Shown piece after piece: positions 1 through 5,890 of a stretch of DNA of 9,085 bases. The stretch comes from 2-02-FULL-62-17 sp046153355. Its GTDB lineage: Bacteria > Pseudomonadota > Gammaproteobacteria > Burkholderiales > SG8-39. The notes beneath the pieces are model-generated. The model was not told where the DNA came from and did not search any database. It saw only the letters and a list, made by a program, of their open reading frames with translations. The translations under genes and the position numbers were made by a program. The DNA is taken from assembly GCA_046153355.1 (NCBI GenBank), contig JBJXEY010000088.1, positions 1-9,085 on the forward strand. Reading direction: 5' to 3'. How positions within the stretch are numbered: position 1 is the first letter of the stretch; each line of letters starts with the position of its first letter.

Positions 1-231
1 CGCACCAAACGCGCCGGAGGAAAGTTTGCCGATTTCCACCGAATCGACGATTCCATCGACAAAAAGCTTGTATTGCTTGTTTATTTTTTCCAGAACCTCG
101 ACGTTGCGCACCGCTTCGGCAATTTTCTCGGTGCGCCAAAACCCGAGTGTGGTCTGATAGAAAAGCACCAAGGCAAGTGGCGCGACGATCGCCGCGAACT
201 GCCAGATGATGCGCGATTTGAGCGAGCGCAC
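1..231 (-). CDS. Membrane-anchored sensor / chemoreceptor-like protein, N-terminal part only
   Basis: The reading frame is open through the left window edge, so only the first 77 residues are visible. With a GTG start at 229-231 the protein begins with a short basic segment (R2, K5, R7), then one hydrophobic membrane segment at about residues 8-28, then a charged, helical stretch rich in E, K and V that would lie in the periplasm. This N-terminal layout is typical of methyl-accepting chemotaxis proteins and other membrane sensors; no HAMP, kinase, GGDEF or MCP signalling domain is visible, so the class is open. The frame stays open upstream past the stop of the preceding gene, but it has no ATG or TTG there, only a rare ATT codon at 274-276, so GTG is the best start. 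No clear Shine-Dalgarno precedes it. It lies 38 bp after the PstS-like gene on the same strand and probably belongs to its operon. Confidence 0.6.
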   Translation of the reverse strand, partial: MRSLKSRIIWQFAAIVAPLALVLFYQTTLGFWRTEKIAEAVRNVEVLEKINKQYKLFVDGIVDSVEIGKLSSGAFGA

Positions 232-269
232 CTGATGAGAATCGTGCGCCTCGGCGGGAGCGGCTCGAT

Positions 270-674
270 TTAGAATTTTTGCACCACGCGTACACCCGCA
301 GGCGGTGGAGTTGATATGTAGCCGACGCTGCCAGGGGATCGCAATACGGCGTCGATAATTTCTTTATCCGAATTGCGCATGGCCGGTGGATTCAAGGCAT
401 CGCGGAATGATTTCTTCGTCCACAGCTTTTCGTATTTTTCGGGGGTGAGTTTGAGCGCTTTGGAAAGAAAGCCATTTTGAAGCGAAGCATTGTCCAGGGG
501 AGTCAATTTCGCGGCGCCGGCGAACTGTTTATCTCCCAGGTAGATCTCGCGTATGTCCGTCGCGCTAAGCGGCGTGCTCGCGTGGGCAATCACATAGATT
601 TCGGTGCCCTGGGCCTGTGCAAAAAGCGGCAACAGTGTTGCGAGCAGCATAACAATTGTGGTGGCCAATTTCAT
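270..674 (-). CDS. Small PstS-like periplasmic phosphate-type binding protein
   Basis: The product has 134 residues. It starts with a signal peptide (MKLATT, a leucine-rich core, then a likely cleavage after AQAQG near residue 23). The mature part matches the pattern of short stand-alone PstS-like proteins (PBP-like-2 family): a beta strand with IAHAS near the N-terminus, the segment IREIYLGDKQFAGAAKL, an F-L-x-K-x-L motif, KLWTKKSF, and a C-terminal PGSVGYIS segment that in PstS proteins belongs to the ligand-binding fold. At this length it is about half a classical PstS, so it may act as a sensor partner or accessory binding protein, not as the main component of a PstSCAB transporter; no pstC, pstA or pstB is in the window. 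An upstream in-frame ATG at 735-737 lies inside the porin gene and would place 21 odd residues before the signal peptide, so I chose 674. The porin stop is one base upstream, which suggests translational coupling. The ligand is inferred. Confidence 0.85.
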   Translation of the reverse strand: MKLATTIVMLLATLLPLFAQAQGTEIYVIAHASTPLSATDIREIYLGDKQFAGAAKLTPLDNASLQNGFLSKALKLTPEKYEKLWTKKSFRDALNPPAMRNSDKEIIDAVLRSPGSVGYISTPPPAGVRVVQKF

Positions 675-675
675 G

Positions 676-2040
676 CTAGAAGCGCACCGAAAACTGCGCG
701 CGGATTTCGCCGAAACGATCATCCAACGCGCCAACACGCGCCGCGCGCAGCAGCGTGCGCGCGAGTTCTATCTTCAACGCACTGGTGTTATTCAATTCGT
801 AACGCAAACCAAATCCGCCGCGATGGTAGGAGCGGCCATTGTTTTGCATGCGAAAGTAATTATCGGTTTGATCCAGGCGCGCGGCCTCTATGCGCGCATA
901 AGGCGTCCAGTCGCCGAATTGCCGGCCGGCCTGCAGGTACCATGCGCTGCTCGCGCGCGTGCCATTCGCCCCTGTTAAATCGCGATTGCGAAAGCGATAC
1001 GCTTCGGCGAGGATTTCCCAGTCGTCGTTATCGAAGACGAAATACGGACCAAAGAACTGTAACTGCGTGCGGTTGACGGTGGCATCGTTGTCACGCACGC
1101 GGCTGCGCAGGCCGTGGAAACCCAGCTTCGCGCCCTCTAAACTATTAAGTGCATATTCAAGACGCATTCCGACCAGCGCGGAGTGGTCGTTGTCGCTACC
1201 TGAGTTGGGATTTAGGGTTCCACCGGGTGCAGGCGCCGCGCCGTCGATATTGATGCGCGGGCCGTTGCCCAGGTAAAAATCGTAATTGAAGTGCCCTCCG
1301 AAGTTCCCACCATTAACCGGGATGCCGCCGGTGAGCCATGCGCCGGTGGTGTGCACCGGCAATACCCCGCCACGATCCTCGAAATCGAGAAAGCGCGGGC
1401 GGGTCAACGCCGTTTGAATCTGTTGGCCATGATGAAAGGCGGTGTTCCAGTATCCGAAGGGCGTATGGAAACGGCCGCCCCAGGCGGTGAGGGCATCGCT
1501 AAAGGTGTAACCCAGTTGCAGGCGCTCCAGGTCAGTGGCGAGTTCGCCGTCCGCACCCACTTCGAAAATCAATTCGGCAAGGGTTTTGACGCGATCGCCA
1601 AACGAGGGCGTCAAATACAGACCTAGCGACCCGACGCTGAATCCACGCGGCCCCTGCGCGAATTGATTGTTTTGCCGGCTGTAGCCCCCACCGACATCGG
1701 CGAAGCCATGTAGTGGAATACCGCTGGATTGACGCGGGCGCAGGCCGGCGGCGCTGATCTGGTTGACCTGTTGTTCGAGTTCTTCGATTCTCGCGCCCTG
1801 GCGGGCCACGGTTTGGCTAACTGGTTCGGATGCCGCGGGCTTAATGGCCGTTGATGCATCGCTTGGCCTTGCATCGCGCAGTTGGCGGATTTCCCGGGTC
1901 AATTGCTCGATTTGACGCAGGCTCTGCTCAAGGCGTTTTTCAAGTTCATCGATACGGGTGGAATCGGATCGTTGCGCGAAGGTGCTTTGGCAGACCGCCA
2001 CGAGGGCGAAGAACAAAACAAAGGCGTAAATATTTTTCAT
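676..2040 (-). CDS. Outer-membrane porin, phosphate-selective OprO/OprP-like, with N-terminal coiled coil
   Basis: The product has 454 residues. A signal peptide occupies about residues 1-22 and ends in TFAQ. It is followed by two heptad-rich segments (about 26-57, DELEKRLEQSLRQIEQL, and about 83-96, ARIEELEQQVNQI) that predict a short periplasmic coiled coil, as in several trimeric porins. From about residue 110 the chain alternates polar and aromatic residues in beta-hairpin fashion, includes the motifs FHTPFGYWNTAFHHG and RPRFLDFEDRGG, and ends in RAQFSVRF with a terminal Phe, the usual outer-membrane barrel signature. These features fit the phosphate-selective porin O/P family; the substrate is inferred and supported only by the PstS-like gene one base downstream. 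It should form a diffusion channel for an anion in the outer membrane. The ATG at 2038-2040 gives a clean signal peptide although no strong Shine-Dalgarno is visible. It is probably the first gene of a three-gene operon. Confidence 0.85.
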   Translation of the reverse strand: MKNIYAFVLFFALVAVCQSTFAQRSDSTRIDELEKRLEQSLRQIEQLTREIRQLRDARPSDASTAIKPAASEPVSQTVARQGARIEELEQQVNQISAAGLRPRQSSGIPLHGFADVGGGYSRQNNQFAQGPRGFSVGSLGLYLTPSFGDRVKTLAELIFEVGADGELATDLERLQLGYTFSDALTAWGGRFHTPFGYWNTAFHHGQQIQTALTRPRFLDFEDRGGVLPVHTTGAWLTGGIPVNGGNFGGHFNYDFYLGNGPRINIDGAAPAPGGTLNPNSGSDNDHSALVGMRLEYALNSLEGAKLGFHGLRSRVRDNDATVNRTQLQFFGPYFVFDNDDWEILAEAYRFRNRDLTGANGTRASSAWYLQAGRQFGDWTPYARIEAARLDQTDNYFRMQNNGRSYHRGGFGLRYELNNTSALKIELARTLLRAARVGALDDRFGEIRAQFSVRF

Positions 2041-2255
2041 TGACTAGGTACAAATGACGTAACAAAAGGCTCGCGTAGTGGCGCGCGGATTGTAGGTAGT
2101 TTTTCTTGTTTCGATGCGGGCGCTGATGGTACCGCGTTGCCGGCCGCAGGGACCGTTTAGCGCAAATTAAGGCAAGCGATTCCGATGCCATACGCCCACC
2201 ATTTTAATTCACGCAGGAAAGCGGCGAACTCATTTCCCCAAACTGAAATACATGC

Positions 2256-2456
2256 TCACAGCAACATCTTCTTTCCATCAACCGATGGCTTGCGCGCCGG
2301 CAATTCAGGACATAGTTGCTCAATCACCGCCATTAAGTCGTCAAGGGCGCCTAAAGGATCTTGCTCACGGCTGGCGGGCACCCGAATGCCCGCACTGGCG
2401 GCAAAGGGCGCTTGTGACGCGTCAAGTTGCCGAGCCGATTTCTCTGAGGATTTCAT
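2256..2456 (-). CDS. Small conserved-looking protein paired with the nucleotidyltransferase
   Basis: This 66-residue gene starts at an ATG inside the end of the nucleotidyltransferase gene, overlaps it by 35 bp in another frame and ends at a TGA. A GGGAG sequence 10 bases before the ATG is a possible ribosome binding site. The first 25 or so residues are polar; the core reads QDPLGALDDLMAVIEQLCPE, an acidic amphipathic helix followed by Cys-Pro, and the tail is basic. From memory, similar short proteins with an L-M-x-V-(V/I)-E-x-L-C-P core occur immediately after nucleotidyltransferase-fold genes in proteobacteria; this could not be searched. The function is unknown. The overlap and location suggest it is co-translated with, and acts together with, the upstream protein. 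The part beyond 2422 is the only protein-like sequence there and is not a shadow of another gene. Confidence 0.6.
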   Translation of the reverse strand: MKSSEKSARQLDASQAPFAASAGIRVPASREQDPLGALDDLMAVIEQLCPELPARKPSVDGKKMLL

Positions 2457-2991
2457 CGAGCATTTTCTCCCGGTCGAAAAGACGAAAGTACTCGCGTACT
2501 TCCAGCATGTCCATCGAAGCGTGATGGGTGCGTAAAAGCATCCTGATGTCTTCCAAGTCCTGAGTGCGCAGAGCGTCATTGACGAGTGCTTGCAGTTTGA
2601 AGCCAATGAGCCCTTCGGTGCTGACTACCTGTAGATTCCCCAATGAAGTTTGAAAACGCGCGGCATTGGCCAGCAACCGGCGCGCCACCGGACGGCTTGC
2701 GTAGAGGAGATCCAGGCGCTCTGACCCACGCGTGTAATTGGCTGCGTCGGAACTTCGGTGAACGCAGTGATAGCCCAATCGAATCAGTTCCGCGTCGATG
2801 GCGTCGGCGTTTTCCGCTTCCACCAGGAAATCGATGTCCTGGGTGGCGCGTATTACGTCATGCACCGCGAGCGCCAGCCCGCCAATTAGTGCGAAGCGTG
2901 TACCCATCGCCTCCAATGAAGCGGCAGCTTCCGCGATCTGCCTGCCCAGGCGAGATAGAGGTTGGATTTGATCGGCGTTTTTTTCGGACAT
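2422..2991 (-). CDS. Nucleotidyltransferase-fold protein (AbiEii / DUF6036-like)
   Basis: The product has 189 residues. After an N-terminal helix, residues about 33-40 (ALIGGLAL) give the GG signature of the polymerase-beta nucleotidyltransferase fold, and TQDIDFLV at about 51-58 supplies the D-x-D metal-binding pair. Further on come a GYHCVHR strand, SERLDLLYAS with a third candidate acidic residue, and LIGFKLQALVNDALRTQDLEDI, a helix motif common in AbiEii-type and related nucleotidyltransferase-like proteins. The C-terminal 40 residues are helical and charged. Relatives include the toxin component of AbiE abortive-infection systems and uncharacterised solitary proteins; there is no AbiEi-type antitoxin here. 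The ATG follows the TAA of the preceding Bug gene with no gap, so its translation is probably coupled to that gene. A 66-residue gene overlaps its 3' end. The fold is well supported; the nucleotide, target and biological role are not known. Confidence 0.8.
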   Translation of the reverse strand: MSEKNADQIQPLSRLGRQIAEAAASLEAMGTRFALIGGLALAVHDVIRATQDIDFLVEAENADAIDAELIRLGYHCVHRSSDAANYTRGSERLDLLYASRPVARRLLANAARFQTSLGNLQVVSTEGLIGFKLQALVNDALRTQDLEDIRMLLRTHHASMDMLEVREYFRLFDREKMLDEILREIGSAT

Positions 2992-3963
2992 TTACTGGAC
3001 CCGCGCCCCAGCGAGTTTTGCCAGCGCCGCGCCATCCTTGCGATCCATGGCGATGAATTTGGCGAATTCCTCCGGCGTATTGCCGATTGGCACATAGCCA
3101 AAGGGCACCATGGTGGAGGAATTGAACTCCGCGCTCTTGATGATGGGGCGAAGTTCGTTGTTCAATTTCGTGATGGCATCGCGTGGCGCGCCGGCGGGCA
3201 TGAAGATGCCAAGCCAGCTCCTGAAGCCGAATTGCGGCAGCCCGGCCTCGACGAACGTAGGCACGCCGGGCAATAACTCGTGGCGATCCGGCATGGCGAG
3301 GGCGCGAATTTTTCCCGCCTTGATGTTCGCCGAAAGCCCCGCGTTGCCAGCGGCGAGATACATGACGTGAATATCGCCGCCGAAAAACGCCTGCATCGCC
3401 GAGGGGCCGCCCTTGAAGGGGATGAAGGTCATGCTCACGCCGGTCTCGTTCATGATCCATTGCATGATGGATTGCGCGGTGGCGAAGGCGGTGTAGTTCA
3501 CCTTGCCCGGGTTTTGCTTGGTGTAATCGATCAAGCCCTTCAAGCTATCCACCTTCAATGAAGGGTGCGCCACGATCACGTTTGCCAACCAGCCAAGCTG
3601 GATCACCGGTTCCAAATCCTTGGCCGGATCGAACTCCATTTTTTCCTGAAACGGGGTGATGGAAATCATGTCGCGCGGCACGATGCAGGCGGTGTAGCCG
3701 TCGTTGCGCGCACGCACGCAGGCGGTCACGCCCACCATGCCGCTGCCGCCGGGACGGGTCTCGACAATGAAGGGCGGATTGCCGCGCGATTGGAACTCCT
3801 TTCCCAACGCGCGCCCGAAGAGCTCGGTGGGGCCGCCGGTTTCCTGATTGATGATGAGGGTGATGGGGCGAGCGGGGTAGGACTGCGCCACCGCGCCAAG
3901 CGCTATGCCGGCAACCACGATGCCTAGGGCCGCGGTTGATAATCTTGAACATTTATTAATCAT
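2992..3963 (-). CDS. Bug/TctC-family tripartite tricarboxylate transporter substrate-binding protein (copy 1)
   Basis: The product has 323 residues, the normal length for the family. A signal peptide ends near residue 26 (GAVAQ), followed by the family hallmark YPARPITLI. Other conserved segments are GKEF...PPFIVETRPGGSG (the first-domain loop), DGYTA, FDPAKDLEPV, NPGKVNYTAFATAQ, FIPFKGG, GKIRALAM, LPGVPTFVEAGLPQF and PEEFAKFI near the end. These proteins bind small carboxylic acids in the periplasm. The usual Asp in the GGxxD loop is Glu here (GGPTELF), which may change ligand choice. An AGGAG 6 bases before the ATG sets the start. It is the last of three tandem family members; it resembles copy 2 (shared VPTFVE and RSWLG) more than copy 3. 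The ligand cannot be read from the sequence; the neighbouring acyl-CoA synthetase suggests a carboxylate degraded through CoA thioesters. Confidence 0.93.
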   Translation of the reverse strand: MINKCSRLSTAALGIVVAGIALGAVAQSYPARPITLIINQETGGPTELFGRALGKEFQSRGNPPFIVETRPGGSGMVGVTACVRARNDGYTACIVPRDMISITPFQEKMEFDPAKDLEPVIQLGWLANVIVAHPSLKVDSLKGLIDYTKQNPGKVNYTAFATAQSIMQWIMNETGVSMTFIPFKGGPSAMQAFFGGDIHVMYLAAGNAGLSANIKAGKIRALAMPDRHELLPGVPTFVEAGLPQFGFRSWLGIFMPAGAPRDAITKLNNELRPIIKSAEFNSSTMVPFGYVPIGNTPEEFAKFIAMDRKDGAALAKLAGARVQ

Positions 3964-3969
3964 AGTCGG

Positions 3970-3974
3970 CTCCT
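3970..3974 (-). promoter_or_regulatory. Ribosome binding site of Bug copy 1
   Basis: On the minus strand this reads AGGAG, 6 bases before the ATG at 3961-3963. It fixes the start of the gene and shows that the gene is translated independently of copy 2, whose stop lies 96 bp upstream. Confidence 0.75.
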
Positions 3975-4059
3975 GTCGTGTATTAACAAGATATGGCTAA
4001 TCCAGAAATGGTCTACATACGAGCATTCGGCGTGGCACCAAGGCGCCGCGGCAAGTGAA

Positions 4060-4755
4060 CTACTCCGGCCGCACCGCGAGCTTTGCCATCACCGCGCCCA
4101 CCTTTTTGTCCTCACGTAGGAACGCGGCAAATTCATCTGGCGTGCCGCCCAAAGGTTCGAAGCCGCCACGCACCAAGTATTTTTCAATGAACTCGGGCGA
4201 ACGAATAATGGCGGTGAAATCGGCGGCGATGCGCGTGGCCGCCTCGCGCGGCACGCCCGTGGGCATGAAGGCGCCAAGCCAGGAGCGCACATCGAAATCC
4301 GGCAGGCCCATTTCGACGAACGTTGGCACATTGGGAATCAAACCGACGCGCTTGTTGCCGGCGACGATGAGGCCGGTGATCTTGCCGGAGTTCACATCCT
4401 GCGGAATGCCGGTGTTGCCAATGGCTGGGTAGTAAAGATGCAGGCGGCCGCCGAGAAAATCCTTATTGGCATCCTGCTGACCTTTGTAGCGCACAAAGGT
4501 CATCTCCAGACCGGATTGCTGCTTTACCCATTCGATCAACAACGGCTGGCCAACGCGCGCGGTGAAGGATTGGTTGAGGGTTCGGGCAAAGATATCTAAT
4601 GCGCCGCCTGGGGGCACCGGCAGGATGAAGCTCACCGGGCGGGCAGGGTAGGCCTGGGCGAAGGCCGCGGAGCCGCTGCAACAAGCCAAGAGGAGTATTA
4701 CCGTGAGCCGTCGGGAAAAAGCGATGGAATTGAAAATAGCGCGTGTTTCGATCAT
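4060..4755 (-). pseudogene. Bug/TctC-family substrate-binding protein (copy 2) with an internal in-frame deletion of about 100 residues
   Basis: The open frame encodes 231 residues where the family normally has 310-330. The N-terminus is regular: signal peptide to about residue 34, then QAYPARPVSFILPVPPGG and a GQPLLIE strand. At E75/W76 (bases 4531/4530) the sequence jumps straight to WVKQQSGLEMTFVRYKG, which in full-length copy 1 corresponds to the region about 100 residues later (MQWIMNETGVSMTFIPFKGG). The lost part covers the NRPG loop, DGYT, the FDP segment and the first half of domain II. The C-terminal half is intact (VPTFVEMGLPDFDVRSWLG to the stop). No frameshift or stop codon is present and a strong Shine-Dalgarno remains, so a protein could be made, but half of the ligand cleft would be missing. 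I therefore call it a probable pseudogene; an assembly error is possible. An ATG 72 bases further upstream would add 24 residues without a signal-peptide pattern, so I chose 4755. Confidence 0.75.
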
Positions 4756-4762
4756 CGGGGTT

Positions 4763-4767
4763 CTCCT
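4763..4767 (-). promoter_or_regulatory. Ribosome binding site of Bug copy 2
   Basis: The minus strand reads AGGAG, followed by AACCCCG and the ATG at 4753-4755, a spacing of 7. It selects this start over the upstream in-frame ATG at 4825-4827. Confidence 0.75.
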
Positions 4768-4836
4768 ATATGGCCAAGACAATTTAAAACAATTACAGAA
4801 GACTTTGCTTATTCCATGAGCATTCATCGCAGGTTC

Positions 4837-5796
4837 TTATTCTTGAATGGTAATACCCGCCTTCTTGATCACCGCCGTCCAGCGGGCGATTTCCGAGGCC
4901 ACATATTTTTCCGTTTCACCAGGCGGCATCGACATCACGCGCCCGCTGCCTTTTTCAAATCGCTCCACCACATCAGCCATGGCCATGGTTTTGAAAAACT
5001 CCGTTCGCAAGCGATCAACAATAGGTTGCGGCGTGGGTTTCACCACGAAGGGGCCAAACCAAGTCTCCATTTCCAGTTTGCCCACGCCGGTTTCGGTAAT
5101 GGTTGGCACATTGGGTAGGAATGAATGTCGCACTGGGCTCGACGTGGCAAACGCTTTGACCGCGCCTTTCTCGATATGCGGGCGCGCAGTTTGGGTGTTG
5201 TCAAAATAGAGATCAACGCGGCTACCGAGAAGATCCGGATACACCAGTGCCGCGCCTTTGTAAAACACGCTCAACGCTTTAACGTCCAATTGACTGAACA
5301 AGGCCGAAGCCGCCACATGCTGACCCGTGCCGGCCGCGCCGCCATAACTCAGCTTTCCCGGATTGGCGCGCCCGTAGTCGATGAGTTCGCGCAGCGTATT
5401 GGCGGGAAAGTCTTTGCGGCCGATCAAGGTGTAGGAGTAGGAAACCGCCAGACCGATCGGTCGAAAGTCGTAAGGGTCGTAGGTGAGTTTCGGATACAGC
5501 CCTGGGTTCAAAGCGATATTCGACAAACCGCCAATCAAAAGCGTATAGCCATCGGGCGGCGCCTTCGATGCAATCTCGGTGCCCAGTACCGTGCCCGCGC
5601 CGCTGCGGTTCTCCACGATGATGGAAGTGCCCAGAAGCGGCCCCATCTTGTCGGCAAGAATGCGCCCAGTGGCATCGAACCCGCCGCCAGGGAGGGAGGG
5701 CACCATCATGCGAATCGGTTTAGTGGGGTAGGTTTGCGCGTGCAGCGTGGTCGAGAAGACCGCGGCCAAGACCAAGGCTATCGAGGGAAAACGCAT
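4837..5796 (-). CDS. Bug/TctC-family tripartite tricarboxylate transporter substrate-binding protein (copy 3)
   Basis: The product has 319 residues, full length for the family. The signal peptide ends near residue 21 (LHAQ), then come TYPTKPIRMMVPSLPGGGFD (with the GGxFD ligand loop intact), GTSIIVENRSGAGTVLGTE, PPDGYTLLIGG, YDPYDFRPI, NPGKLSYGGAAGTGQH, SVFYKGA, LPNVPTITETG and a C-terminal helix ending TIQE. This pattern matches classical Bug proteins, which bind carboxylates such as aromatic, di- or tricarboxylic acids in the periplasm. It is clearly more distant from copies 1 and 2 than these are from each other (METWFG here, RSWLG there), so it is likely to bind a different ligand. An AAAGGAG 6 bases before the ATG chooses 5794-5796 over an in-frame ATG 39 bases upstream that would fall in the repeat region. 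It lies 88 bp after the acyl-CoA synthetase, with the repeat doublet in between. No TctA or TctB subunit is nearby. Confidence 0.93.
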   Translation of the reverse strand: MRFPSIALVLAAVFSTTLHAQTYPTKPIRMMVPSLPGGGFDATGRILADKMGPLLGTSIIVENRSGAGTVLGTEIASKAPPDGYTLLIGGLSNIALNPGLYPKLTYDPYDFRPIGLAVSYSYTLIGRKDFPANTLRELIDYGRANPGKLSYGGAAGTGQHVAASALFSQLDVKALSVFYKGAALVYPDLLGSRVDLYFDNTQTARPHIEKGAVKAFATSSPVRHSFLPNVPTITETGVGKLEMETWFGPFVVKPTPQPIVDRLRTEFFKTMAMADVVERFEKGSGRVMSMPPGETEKYVASEIARWTAVIKKAGITIQE

Positions 5797-5802
5797 ACGA
5801 TG

Positions 5803-5809
5803 CTCCTTT
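5803..5809 (-). promoter_or_regulatory. Ribosome binding site of Bug copy 3
   Basis: The minus strand reads AAAGGAG, 6 bases before the ATG at 5794-5796. It lies just downstream of the palindromic repeat doublet and fixes the start. Confidence 0.75.
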
Positions 5810-5816
5810 GCAGTTA

Positions 5817-5890
5817 AATCGGGGACGTACCCCAATTAATGTCGATTTAAGCTTAATTGGGGACGTACCCCAATTAATTTCGATCTAAAT
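5817..5890. repeat. Tandem doublet of REP-like palindromic repeats, 38-bp period
   Basis: Two copies of a palindromic unit lie in direct orientation, at 5817-5837 and 5855-5875. Each has the invariant core GGGGACGTACCCC flanked by AATT on both sides (AATC on the left of copy 1), which gives an 8-bp perfect stem with a 5-base loop in copy 2 and 7 of 8 pairs in copy 1. The similarity continues past each palindrome (AATTAATKTCGATYTAA), so the repeated unit is about 36-38 bp. A 10-bp palindrome, TTAAGCTTAA (5847-5856), lies between and partly overlaps copy 2. The tail of copy 2 covers the stop codon of the acyl-CoA synthetase (5885-5887). Such G4-N5-C4 palindromes in intergenic doublets resemble REP/BIME sequences mobilised by RAYT transposases; no transposase is in the window, so that link is inferred. 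There is no T-tract, so it is not a standard intrinsic terminator. Confidence 0.8.

Noticed and set aside
2041..2100. Possible Pho box or sigma-70 promoter for the porin (GTCA repeats and a TACAAT)
   Set aside because: The two GTCA copies are 14 bp apart instead of the 11 bp expected of Pho-box units, and no -35 box lies 16-18 bp before TACAAT.
1946..2191. An 81-codon minus-strand open frame overlapping the porin start
   Set aside because: It is rich in Arg, His and Leu with no domain-like pattern and overlaps the porin in another frame; the porin signal peptide and barrel pattern are far stronger. The 2041-2255 gap therefore seems to hold no gene.
5125..5817. A 230-codon plus-strand open frame opposite Bug copy 3
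   Set aside because: It is the antisense shadow of a clear full-length Bug gene; its composition is Arg/Ala/Gly-rich without motifs.
5817..5875. Palindromic doublet as an intrinsic terminator
   Set aside because: The stems are short (8 bp) and neither strand has a T-tract after the hairpin; the repeated unit extends beyond the stem, which fits a REP-like element better.
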